A stretch of DNA of 64,000 bases from Archilochus colubris (Eukaryota; Chordata; Aves; Apodiformes; Trochilidae): the NCBI GenBank assembly GCA_023079485.1, contig CM041092.1:12847127-12911126 (forward strand), given 5' to 3'. The notes under the pieces were generated by a model that was given only the letters and a program-made list of their open reading frames with translations, was not told the DNA's origin and did no database searches. Position 1 is the first letter of the stretch; each line of letters opens with the position of its first letter. The position numbers and the translations under genes were made by a program. Shown in pieces: positions 54,282 through 64,000 of this stretch.

Positions 54282-54947
54282 CATGCTGAAGAGCTTGGAT
54301 GAAACCCAGTTTTGGGAGAAAACTTCCTTGATAACAGAGCTAAAAAACAGAAAATGGTAATACTAAATCCAAATTACCTCTTTGGAGTTAACAACCTCTC
54401 AGCAAATCTAGCAGTCTAGATCCAACTGAAAAGGTCATGCCATTTAGAGGGGGGGAGGGCAGCACTTGAAAGGGGATGATTGTACGAGGACTATGACTTG
54501 ATCCACACGTGAAGCTGAGTCAAGGACTTCCTCAGCTTCTCCCACTACTAACTACCCCCTCATTTGGGTTGGCTAACAGATCTTTTCAAATTTAGGAGCA
54601 CAGCATGGGGAAAATGTAGCTCCTCACCTACATCCATGCCACGGTAGGGAAGGCCAGACCATGTAAATCACTCTGCTCTTCTTTCTTGTGACATCAACTG
54701 ATGTTGTCTTGTGACATCAATTTGCCAAGCACATGAAATGCTGAATACTCCGGGATGAGGGGAAGCACACCTGGACAGGTAGAGCTGGCAGCCCTGAGAT
54801 GAGCTGTAGGGGAGTAGGAAGCACTGTGCTTATCCATGCACTCGTCCTCAACAGCCATGACAGCAGGATATGCCTCAGTGCATTAACACTAACTTTTTTT
54901 CCTATATCAGTCATAAAAGTTCTAGCACTTGCCAAGTATTTTCTTAA

Positions 54948-54962
54948 TTTTTTTTTTTTTTT
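54948..54962. repeat. Poly-T tract (T15) in TMEM177 intron
   Basis: A run of 15 T on the + strand, hence A15 on the transcribed-sense strand. Confidence 0.85.
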
Positions 54963-55715
54963 AAACCAAATTACCCCTTGTGCAGGCATGTTTCCAAACC
55001 TTTGTGGGCAGAGCCCTTGCAGCCCAGCCTATGCTCTTGACTGGATTATACACAACAGCCCTGCCACACACCTCATGCAAGAAAAGAGCGAGCAGGAAAT
55101 GCCACAGATACAGACTTTCTCGTGACTGTCAATATGCATGAAAAAAAAAAAAGAAAAGGAAAACTGCCCTGGACACTGTTTCTCACTCATGCTTTCAAAT
55201 CTTCCCCAAGGGTCAGGGCGGACTCCCAGCTCCTGCTGGAAATCCCACTGCAGCACTGACTGTAAAGAGCATCTTTTACTTTTATGCACAAACTTTGTGC
55301 AATTTATGTATAAGGAAAGCAAATGAAGCGACAAGGCGATTTATGCAGACGCTACCCTGCAAACTTTACTTTTTTCCCATAAATCCACAAGAACGTTTGC
55401 AAGGTGGTCTCCCCCAGACGCTGAAATAATGCTCATCTCTGTAGCGTTACGGGATCTCATTCTCACTTAGGTCTGAGAATTTTAACAGCTGGAATTCAGA
55501 ACATGGGGGTATCCGTAACACTTGAATAAATTTCCTGCTCCAAATTACATGTAGCCGAAGGGAAAGCCCAACTTAAAACAGTCCCAGTCCAGAAACGGGG
55601 CGTAGACTGGACATGCCTCCAAGGGCTCAATGTTTCAAGGCTCACTTGTCAAAAAATAAAAATAAGGGGAGGTTGGGGGGTGGGCCTAGGCCGCGACCAG
55701 CCCCGGGGCAAGGCC

Positions 55716-55717
<2 letters not shown>

Positions 55718-55760
<43 letters not shown>
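55718..55760. repeat. (GT)21 microsatellite inside the TMEM177 promoter island
   Basis: An uninterrupted GT dinucleotide run of about 43 bases lies between GC-rich flanks. It sits just downstream of the inferred TMEM177 first-exon donor on the minus strand, so it would be in the 5' part of intron 1. Pure GT of this length is usually length-polymorphic and can adopt Z-DNA. Confidence 0.95.
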
Positions 55761-55763
<3 letters not shown>

Positions 55764-55906
55764 GGTGCTGCGCTCCCCGTCGCTCCCGTTCCCTCCCCGC
55801 CATGCCGCGCCGCCGAGGCCCAATTCCCGCCGCTCCCTCGCCTCAGGCCGGCCGGGCCTCCCCCCGCCCCATGCCCGCACCTACCGGGGCTCCCCGCGCC
55901 GCGGCC

Positions 55907-56002
55907 GGGGCGGGGCTGGGCGGGCCGCCTGCCCATCGCGGTGCGGAGAGCGGAAGGGGCGGGCAGCAGCGCCCTGGCGGGGGGTGGGTGGGAAGGGGCG
56001 GG
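55907..56002 (+). other. Two G-quadruplex-capable motifs in the TMEM177 promoter
   Basis: The G-tracts are 55907-55924 (runs of 4, 4, 3 and 3 with loops of 1-2) and 55979-56002 (runs of 6, 3, 3, 4 and 3 with loops of 1-2). Short loops predict stable parallel quadruplexes on the + strand, which is the template strand for TMEM177. Confidence 0.6.
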
Positions 56003-56210
56003 CACAGTGACCGCAGAGGGGTTTGTGGGACTCGGAGGCGGGAAGGCCGGGGGTGAAACCTGGCCTGGCTGAATAATCAGTCGGCGGCAGAAATCCCCCG
56101 AGGTCCGATCCGGACCGCGGCGCTGCCCTGGGCGCAGCACTGGGGCCATGAGCCCGGGCCCCCCTGAGGGACATCCCGAGGGGCGGCTGTGGCTCAGGGA
56201 AGGGACCAAC

Positions 56211-59200
56211 CCCCACGGTCACGAATTCACTCGATGGCCTCGTGTTTCGTGCTGTAGTTGGCTGTGGTTTTTCCCTGCAAAACACCTTAGATCTGTGTTA
56301 TTAATACAGCCCTCCCGCTGCAGTGCGGGAACACTTACTGGGAAGGCAGTCAAGTAACTAGCATCCATCATGTGGAATTTTTTCTCTCATCCCTAGCTGG
56401 AAAGTAACACATGCAGGGAGTTTTTGCTTTGATGTTAAGATTTGGGCAAAGCAGAAGCAGGATTTTATTTGGGCAGTGGGCACTAGGAGACTAGTTTTGC
56501 CTCATCTATAGGAAGGGCATGCATTGGTGCTCATTGGACATTTTAAAACGTTCCTTAGCACCAGGCAGTTATAAGGTAACCATTTTTCATGTGATCCAAG
56601 TGGAAATAATGCTTTGCAGTTGGTCAAGAGTAATCAGAATAGAAATAAATGCAAGCCATGGTTGTTAACTACTTTGATTAGCTTTGACATATCGTTCTTT
56701 GTAGCAGCCACTTAGGAGTGGCATCTCTTAGGAGTAAAGGTTCAGTTCCTAGACCTTTCGGCCTGAGATTTGCTTTCAAATAAAATGATTGAGACTTTAA
56801 ACTGGGTACTTGTGAGTTCTCATTAAAATTCAGGTCTTCCTCCAGGACCTAGAAGAAAGTATAGTAAGAAAGATAATGAAAGACATCTATCCCATTCTTT
56901 TCCCTATGAGATTACCTCCTGCTTGTCCTCTGCATTTTAGAAGTGTTAAACAGGCCTGGTAGGGCATAGCCAGTATCAGTCCCTGTTGTGAACAGAGGCT
57001 GTTAGTGGCAGCTTGGGTTTTAACTTCCAATAAAAAAGGTGATAATTGCTAAAAGAAACTATGCTCATTTATTGGAGGGCACACTTTTAGCTTTAGGTTA
57101 CAGTTTCATGCAATATGGCAAGGCAGATTAATGGTTTGCTGCCACCAAAGGGAGAAGCTGGGGGAAAGGTCCTATCTGTTCCACCTGTGTCCTTCTGAAC
57201 CACTTCTTACCAGATATGGCATCCACCAAACCCTCTTTTACACTGCTTTTAACATACTGCCAGCAGAAAACATAAGGAAAAAAAGTTTTTTCCTACCAGG
57301 CCGGCAAGCTGGATGGGATCATTGAAAACTCTGAAAAGTACTGGGGCTGTAACAAGGTGAGAAGCAGCCAGAAAAAAAGGGCAGCTTCATCTCCCCTTCT
57401 ATCTCAGCAGAGCTTCTGCTTCTGTAGCCATGGGTCTGCAGACACAGCATGTAGCTTTGTCATCTGCTAAAGCTTATCATTTGTGAGCTGGCATTGATAT
57501 TCATGCTGCATGCAGATGTACAAAGAAAAAGTGCATGCAGGTGATGACAGACAACTAGAGACAAGATTCCATGCTAACCAAAACACACAACACAATGATG
57601 GATTTTGAAAGCCTGAAAGTCACTAAGACTTCATTATCCTGCTGATGAATATGAAAGGAGAGTTGGATGGGTTTAAACAGCCTGACTTTCTGGAAGGTGC
57701 TTCTGCCTTCTGTGCCAGCTGGAGATGTCTAGAAACAAAAACTCAAGAGGCAGGCACACCATTGCATTTGCACTATGGTTTCCATTAAATACTTTATAGA
57801 AAACACGATTGTGAAAAGTAGAGCTCCAACTTTACCAATCACCATGTTGGCATGATTCTGGCTTCAAGAAGGAGCTGTTACAGCAGGTAAGGTGAAAGAC
57901 GACTGAAATGCCCCCTATTTCTGTTGCATAAGCACATCCTTATAGACAGGGATGAAGGGATATAGACCACTTTTAAATTAGCCTGCTAGGTGGTGCTGTT
58001 GGACATGCTCTAAGTTACTCATTCAAAAACACATTGCAGTTCGGTCTGATGTTACACCAGAAGACAGAGGTGCCTACCCTCACCTGCCTCTAACTTAATT
58101 TTTTGTATATGTCTTGTTGCTACATTAACAAAAAGGTTGCGTTTCAAGTACAGAACTCAACGTCATTGACTTCTCACAGTGATTTTGTGCTCTCACAGTC
58201 TATTTTGCTTGTCATTTCCAAAACAAATGTGGTCAGTCAGTGAATGTCCACCAGTCTGAGATAGATATATTTCTTCACCCAACCTCTTATTCCTCTAGGG
58301 AGCCCATTTATCTGGGGTTTTATGCAAGTTTTGGGGTAATCCAGCCAACAAACATAAGCTTTAATGGAGGATAGCATAAAGAGCCCTGCAATTCTTACCC
58401 AAGTTTGCCATGTTGCATGTCCCAAACACTTCATGTGGTTCAGTTCTTGCAGGCATCAGGTGCAAAAGGCACAGCAAGATTCTGGCACCAGGGAAATGTA
58501 CTGTATGACTCTGTGGTCATAGAGTAATATTGGTAGGAAGAGAGAGATTATAAAGTGTGCAGGACAAGTATAATCTGCTCATTGCCTACAGAAGCCATCA
58601 TGAAAAACAAGGGACTGGACAGTGTAGACATCAAGAGCATTTGTCAAATTAAAGACAAAGAGTATAAGTCTGATGAATTAACAGAGGAAGTATTAGAGTA
58701 CAAGAAGATCCTGAAGTGAGGTCTTAGCAGATCTGGGGAAGACCTTGTAGTGAAGGAAGAACATGACATGTCAGCCTGTTTTGTGGTGCAGGTACCTGAA
58801 CATCTTCTGCTGTTGCCAAGCATAGTGCTTCTGTAGTGAGTGGTGAGTGTGAGTAGGAATGGTGCAAGGCCTTAAGCAAGACATATACCTAGAAAGTACC
58901 TGTAGTAAGGTGACTTACAATGACCCAGTCTGGAGGTATTTTCAACTCCACTGAAGGCAGCAGATGATACACTGAAAACTGATGGTTTAAGTGACCCTTA
59001 AGGTTCTTTACTGGTGTCAGAAGGTCGAGCTTGTTCACACTTACGTGGTCATCTTATTGCAGTAAAGGGAGACAAAGCTTTTCAGTCTGAGCAAGCTATA
59101 CATTTCCATGTTGCAGGTAACAGCACAGTGACAATGGGACTGAAGTTTACATAGAGTTGAGCAAAAGGACCAAGGTGTAGCTGTTGAGAGCTCAGCAATT

Positions 59201-62200
59201 CCAGTTGCTGAGAACAGAAGACATTGGTCAATATTGATAATACTGTCTTGCACACCCTATTGCCACTGTCCCCCCTTATAGTTCCATCCCAAAGGATCCA
59301 GTGATAGCTCATAGCTGAACCTACCTAAGGACAAAAAAGACCTCATTACTTTGAAATGCTAGTTTAGAATTAGAAGAAATTTCTTTGCAAAAATAGGTTC
59401 AAAAACTAGTAACAACTTTATAATAAACACTCCAGTGATCAGGTGAATTATTATTTCCATTTTCCGGCCAATAGAGGCTCCAACTGCAATTCTCACCTGC
59501 AGTCTAGGGTTTTGCTATGGGCTCAGTTAGCACAAATTAGAATCCACATTTACCCTTGCCTTGACTGGAATTCCAAAGACTGCCAGTCTTGTGCTGGTAA
59601 TCAAAGCCATGTGTAAAGAGTAGTAGCATAGGAGTTTCCTGTCTCCGTGTTAAGCTTTTTCTGTTGAAAAATGATCTATGCCTAACTATTTATATTATTC
59701 TAGAGATATGCATATGTTCTTAAAGACATACATATCTTCTGCTACCCTCTCAAGAGGGGTGGTATACGGACCAGTACAGTAAAGGATGAGCATTCAGAAA
59801 CACAGCTGTGGAAATAGAACAGGGAATTCCTTTTCTGGTTTCAGATCAAGCCTTCAAACCCCAGTATTCCAGAAGGAGTGAAAAGGCGGCCAATTGTGTT
59901 GTTGGGACTGCCAATTACATAGATCAAAGAGGAACTGGGAAGGGATTTTCTTCCCCATATACCACAGCTTGGAATTAGTCAGGGATCAAAAGCTAGTGTT
60001 TCAGAAGGCAGCAAGAGGCTGTGAGGAATTTGGCTGGCTATGTGACTTTGAATGGAAAGAGAAGTCAATCCTGCAAACCCCCTTGGCATTACATTTTGAA
60101 GTATTCCTGTGCTGGCCCAGGTCTGCCTCAAACTTAGGTGGGCTCTTTGGGGTGGCAGATGTAGGAAAGGCAAAACAAAGAGGTGATCACGTTTTCATCA
60201 CTTAGCTACTGTATTTTCAAACCCTAGCACTGATTGTACAAGCTCCCCCCTCAGCCCTAGCTGCCTGTACCAGAAGTTGATGCTAAAGAGCAAGCATCCT
60301 GCGCAATAAAAGAGAAAATGCTTCTCTCAAACAGGACTCGAGTATGAGCATAACAAAAATTCTGTATCTGAATGTACTTTGCAATTTCTGCTGAGGCTAA
60401 CAGACACACATCCAGGTTAACATGAATGCTGGTGGAAAATCTGAATGCCAGCAGCAGAGGACCAGGAAGCAAAACTACAGAGATTCTGAGCAGCTCAGTT
60501 TATGCTGAACTCTGCTGTCCTGCAGTCTACTGCTTTTTGAAACTGCTTTGGGGCTTTGCACATTGTGCAGCCAGAGCCCATACCATATTGCATTTTAAAT
60601 TGCATTAGGAACTAGTTGTATTACAGACATGATGCCATTTGGTGAAATCAGAACAAAACTCAAACATAAATTGATTGTTTAGCTTGGGATTTCTTGCCTG
60701 TGCATACGAGCCAAGCTTGTATCCAGAACAATTGTGGATTGTCTATAACTAATATAGGCTTTATTCTCAAGAGCTCTGCTCCTGCAATTAGCTTGCTGTA
60801 GTGAAAGGAAGGTAGCTATAGTGAATGAAGATGTAAAATGTCTTTATAATAGAGCTAATTATCACCATTTCCCTTCAGAAATGGAAGCAGCATGTCTTGG
60901 GAAAGGGAGGATGCCAGTAAAGGCAATGTGATGTTATTTAACAGGCTTAATCACACTAACTAGCAGTGGTAATATTTACAGTTCCTGATATCATTATTAC
61001 AAAGATAATGATACCTGACAGCAAGCAGAATTTGGGCTGCTTCACTGAGTCAGTCAGCATAGGTGGTCACTGCACACTCCTCTGCGGTGGGGGTACTTTT
61101 TAACAGTGACCTTCCAAGACTCACTGCAGATGAGGATGTGTTTTCCTGTCTCATTAGTAGCTGGGGAAGGTTCAAACAGAATTTAGACTCTTCTGGCAGG
61201 AGTAGGTCAGAGAGCAGAGATTCTGTGGACCAGGTTTTTGGATTCTGTTTTGTGTTGTATAATAAAATTCAGTGTTTATAATCCTGGTCTAGATGTAGAC
61301 ATGGTCCTAGCTCTTGTTGGCAAGACTGGGAGGCAGAACAAAATTGTGTTCAGAGGATTTTGCTGAGATGGAAATTCCATGAAGAGGACTGCTATTAAAC
61401 ATTCCATTTTATGCATAGCTAGAATGATACATGGATTAAGACACACCTGGAACATGAAAATCCTAGAAATAGATGTATCTATGAGTCAGAAATGTTGGCT
61501 GTAACATAGTGTTCTATGATAAGGGCTCAGAGTGTTGGTACAAATACAAGGAACTGGAAATAGATGCTTTGCTTGAGAAAAATTAAGCATGAAATGGAGC
61601 CTTCTAAGGCTCCATTGCAGAAATGAACAATGGGTACTAAAATTAGAATTTGTTGGTACCTAGAGAGTTACTCAGACATTCAAGTGTGTGATTGATGTCT
61701 TCATAGCCTCAGTAAAACAAGTACTCAAACTTGGGGTCCTTTAGTGGTGCACAGTGTGTAAAGATGTGCAAGGATATGTTTCCTGTGTCTAGCAGTTTAA
61801 ACTGTAAAGATCAGATTATGCCAGGAGAGGCTGGGCAAAGGAAGTCAAATCAGGAATGCCATATTTTCAGTGAAAATTCTCCATGTCGTGTATTTCACAC
61901 TATGAAAACAGTACATATTCCCAGCACATGGGTAGACTGCAGATTCCACCTTGACTCAAGTCAGCTGAAAAGACACCCCAGTTCTAGGGCAGAGGTATTG
62001 ATGGAAATAACTGAATTAAATGATTAAACAATTCAAGTTGAGTGCTAAAGTGATACTGATTTGGAACATATTGAAATAATAGAAACCCATTAGTTTAAGA
62101 TTTGCCTTATTCAATGTTATAACCAAAGCTCAGACCCACATCTGTACTGTCTAGGGAAAAGACAACTCATGCTGCTAATGGTAGCAAAAGATACATCCTG

Positions 62201-62892
62201 TTAATGCAGAAGTCCTTTTCTATCACCACTGGAAATCCACCAATTTCTTTATGTTCCCCATTGAGTGCCAGTTTATTTGGTGCTTTGCTAGAGTGCTGGA
62301 GATTCCAAGTCCCAACCTGTGGAGATTCCAAATTTAAAAATAAAATCTACCTAGCAACTTTTTCCCCCTCCTCCCCTCTCAAATTGGCATCTAATTTATT
62401 CTCAGTCAGAAAACTCATAGTTAACATACTTAAAGGTCACAATGAGAAGATAGGATCACATACAGCTATAACCTACAGCATTTTTTCTTGGACAGTATGT
62501 TTAATTGGAGAAAAATAACAGCTTCTGTGTGGGAGCTGTTGAAGTCCTACATGGAATGTGTGAAACTAAGAACAGTCACAGCCACCAGAGCTGTTTTCTA
62601 TAAGCCAGTTGCTTTGCTGGACCAGGTGAAATATGTCTGTTTTGACACTGTGGTATGTGTCTGTGTGGGGGAGGGGATTCTGAACCCACACTGTCTTTTT
62701 AGGGAAAAGCAGAACATCTTCAGGCACTGGACAGTGTTTCTATTGCAGCAGTCATATAAGGAGAAACATTACTGACCTGTTCCTCAGACTGCACAGATCT
62801 CAGACTGAACCCCTTACAGCTTTAAATGTGGCTGGATCAACTCATGTGAGCTGCACCATTGCAAACCAATGAAGTTTTGAAGAGACACCCTC
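56211..62892. other. No certain gene upstream of TMEM177
   Basis: Unique AT-rich sequence with no recognised exon. By amniote synteny the next gene here should be CFAP221 on the minus strand, ending somewhere to the right. I could not identify a CFAP221 exon by sequence. Confidence 0.45.
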
Positions 62893-63200
62893 TCACCTCA
62901 AAGTCAAACACAGCAGTTTCATCCAAGGGGACTCATTCCTGCTTAGCAATAAGTGTGATGAGGAACAGACAGGGTTTTTTGCATGTTTTACAAACATCTC
63001 CTTATTTAAGTGCAAAAATTCCAGGTCAGTAACTTTTCCAGGATAGTTGCGAAAATGAAATCTGGATACTGCAATATCAGGTTCCCTTCTACATCTACTG
63101 CCACTCCTATTATATGTAGCTGGTGATGTCTGATGAAGTTTACACTGCACATAACTTCCTATTATTGGCTTGAAGCATAAGCATTCAAATTGCAAAGGTA
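62893..63200 (-). CDS. Weak candidate terminal exon of a minus-strand gene (expected neighbour CFAP221)
   Basis: One minus-strand frame is open from upstream of 63200 down to a stop at 62893-62895. It includes a hydrophilic, protein-like segment containing REPDIAVSRFHFRNYPGKV and LEFLHLNKEMFVKHAKN. Possible acceptor AGs lie at about 63148 (GTGCAG) and 63133 (CATCAG), but their pyrimidine tracts are poor. AATAAA on the minus strand near 62394 and 62270 could serve as poly(A) signals. Synteny predicts the 3' end of CFAP221, a ciliary central-apparatus protein, on this strand. I do not recognise the sequence as CFAP221, and the length of the frame alone is not significant. Confidence 0.18.
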
Positions 63201-63665
63201 AGCAGGGGGCACTTTTCAAAATAAGCACTGAAGACCTACACAGCTGATGCAGCATCCTAAGATCCAGTTGCCACTTCAGTCACTCACAAACAAATTTACA
63301 AGTTGTCCTCCTAAGAGGACTACAACTCTGCCTAAAACTACAATCATATCCCAGATCTGAACACTGAACAATTAAATACCACAGGTTCACCATCACTGAA
63401 CATGATCATAGGATAAACAACAACACTTCTGGACCCACTGAATATCTCCACACGAGGAGAAGCTTCTGTGAAATCCCCGAGAGAAGTTTCAAGCCAACCA
63501 GCATTCTACAAAGGGGATGTGTGTTGCTTTACAGAAAACTGCTTTGTTTCAGAGAGGCTATTGTTTGTATCACAGCCTTCTCAAGAGGGTGTTAAATTGT
63601 CTTCAAGTCTCCTCACAAAACATTAACCTAATCCAAAATAGAAACTGTATTATTCCCCCAACTAA

Positions 63666-64000
63666 AGGTATTCTTCAAGGAAAAAACAAGGACCTGAGAA
63701 GTCTGTGGACCGTGGTAAGAACAACCTACTACGTGCAGATGAACAAGTACGAAATACTATGACAAAGAATATGCAAGGCAGGAACTTTGTAGTTGTTGGA
63801 CTGTGCCTACAAAAGCTCATTACCTCAGTACTTGGTATTTCTATATCACAAATCACAGGAGAAGACACAGCGATAATACTTCAGAAGACCAAAACTGATA
63901 ATCCACATTCTGAAACAGAAGTTGTTAAACGCCAAGAATGGTTTGCATTCATCACAGGTAATCTCCCAACTAATCTGGAGTTGATAACAGTGACTGTTCT
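63666..64000 (+). other. Open frame running off the window edge, unrecognised
   Basis: A plus-strand frame is open from 63666 to the window end (at least 111 codons), with an ATG at 63759. Its translation has ordinary composition (for example QGRNFVVVGLCLQKLI and VVKRQEWFAFITGNLP) but matches nothing I know. CpG dinucleotides are more frequent than in the surrounding DNA, as can happen in exons. A donor-like CAG|GTAATC lies at about 63957. Open frames of this size are expected a few times by chance in a window like this. The strand is opposite to the gene expected here. Confidence 0.15.

Larger units (their letters stand above)
52482..55883 (-). other. TMEM177: TMEM177 intron 1 (inferred)
   Basis: This interval of about 3.4 kb lies between the acceptor at 52481 and a candidate donor at 55884-55883. 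It holds no other recognisable gene. It contains an A/C-rich tract (53064-53143), a CAAA-type tract (54248-54281), a T15 run (54948-54962), and a 14-bp direct repeat (TCTTGTGACATCAA) at 54684-54697 and 54707-54720. The + strand is conspicuously A/C-rich, as expected for the template of a minus-strand transcript. Confidence 0.5.
55590..56210 (-). promoter_or_regulatory. TMEM177: CpG-island promoter and non-coding first exon of TMEM177
   Basis: GC and CpG density rise abruptly here against an AT-rich background. GC boxes (GGGGCGGG) occur at 55956-55963 and 55995-56002, with a further GGGGCGGGG at 55907-55915. No TATA box is apparent. On the minus strand, CCCCG|GTAGGTG at 55885-55879 is a reasonable splice donor, so the non-coding first exon would run from about 56.0-56.1 kb to 55885. 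This island could also start a plus-strand transcript; nothing in the sequence proves one. Confidence 0.6.

Noticed and set aside
55613..56072. Open frames through the TMEM177 promoter island
   Set aside because: Their lengths come from the stop-free GT repeat (Val-Cys or His-Thr runs) and GC-rich flanks.
1..64000. CRISPR arrays, phage or bacterial operons, rRNA or tRNA genes
   Set aside because: No regularly spaced identical repeats, no dense coding and no conserved RNA gene sequence; the window is vertebrate nuclear DNA.

Overview
This is vertebrate nuclear DNA, most likely from a bird. The background is AT-rich and CpG-poor, with two sharp CpG islands. Recognisable repeats are few: one old CR1-type LINE, one compact solo LTR, and many short poly-A, A/C and AT tracts of the kind common in avian (especially songbird) assemblies. 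The order within birds cannot be fixed from this window, and a crocodilian or turtle source is not formally excluded. No bacterial-style operon, CRISPR array, tRNA or rRNA gene is visible.

The only complete protein-coding gene I can identify is TMEM177, on the minus strand (51530-52465). Its 311-codon coding region is uninterrupted and carried by a single exon. The gene also appears to have a non-coding first exon in the CpG island at about 55.6-56.2 kb, an intron of about 3.4 kb, and a poly(A) signal at 51376-51381. The protein is a mitochondrial inner-membrane factor for cytochrome c oxidase subunit 2 biogenesis.

A second, larger CpG island (about 17.56-19.54 kb) has three CCAAT boxes on the minus strand, GC boxes and a strong minus-strand splice donor at 18058. 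In amniotes TMEM177 is followed, in the same orientation, by PTPN4. I therefore infer that this island is the PTPN4 promoter with its mostly or wholly untranslated first exon, and that 1-18057 is PTPN4 intron 1. This rests on synteny and promoter architecture; no PTPN4 coding exon lies in the window.

Layout: 1-18057, putative PTPN4 intron 1, carrying the solo LTR (4818-5141). About 17560-19540, promoter island. About 19540-51350, a gene-free interval of roughly 32 kb carrying a 2 kb CR1 element (22920-24955) and a small poly-A insertion flanked by an 18-bp duplication (21884-21978). 51350-56200, TMEM177. 56200-64000, no certain gene; the expected minus-strand neighbour is CFAP221, and one weak terminal-exon candidate lies at 62893-63200.

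I found no convincing new biological system. The observations most worth checking are the strand-composition switch at both islands, the exactly bounded solo LTR inside the inferred PTPN4 intron, the poly-A insertion with target-site duplication, and the secondary-structure-prone promoter DNA at both islands.
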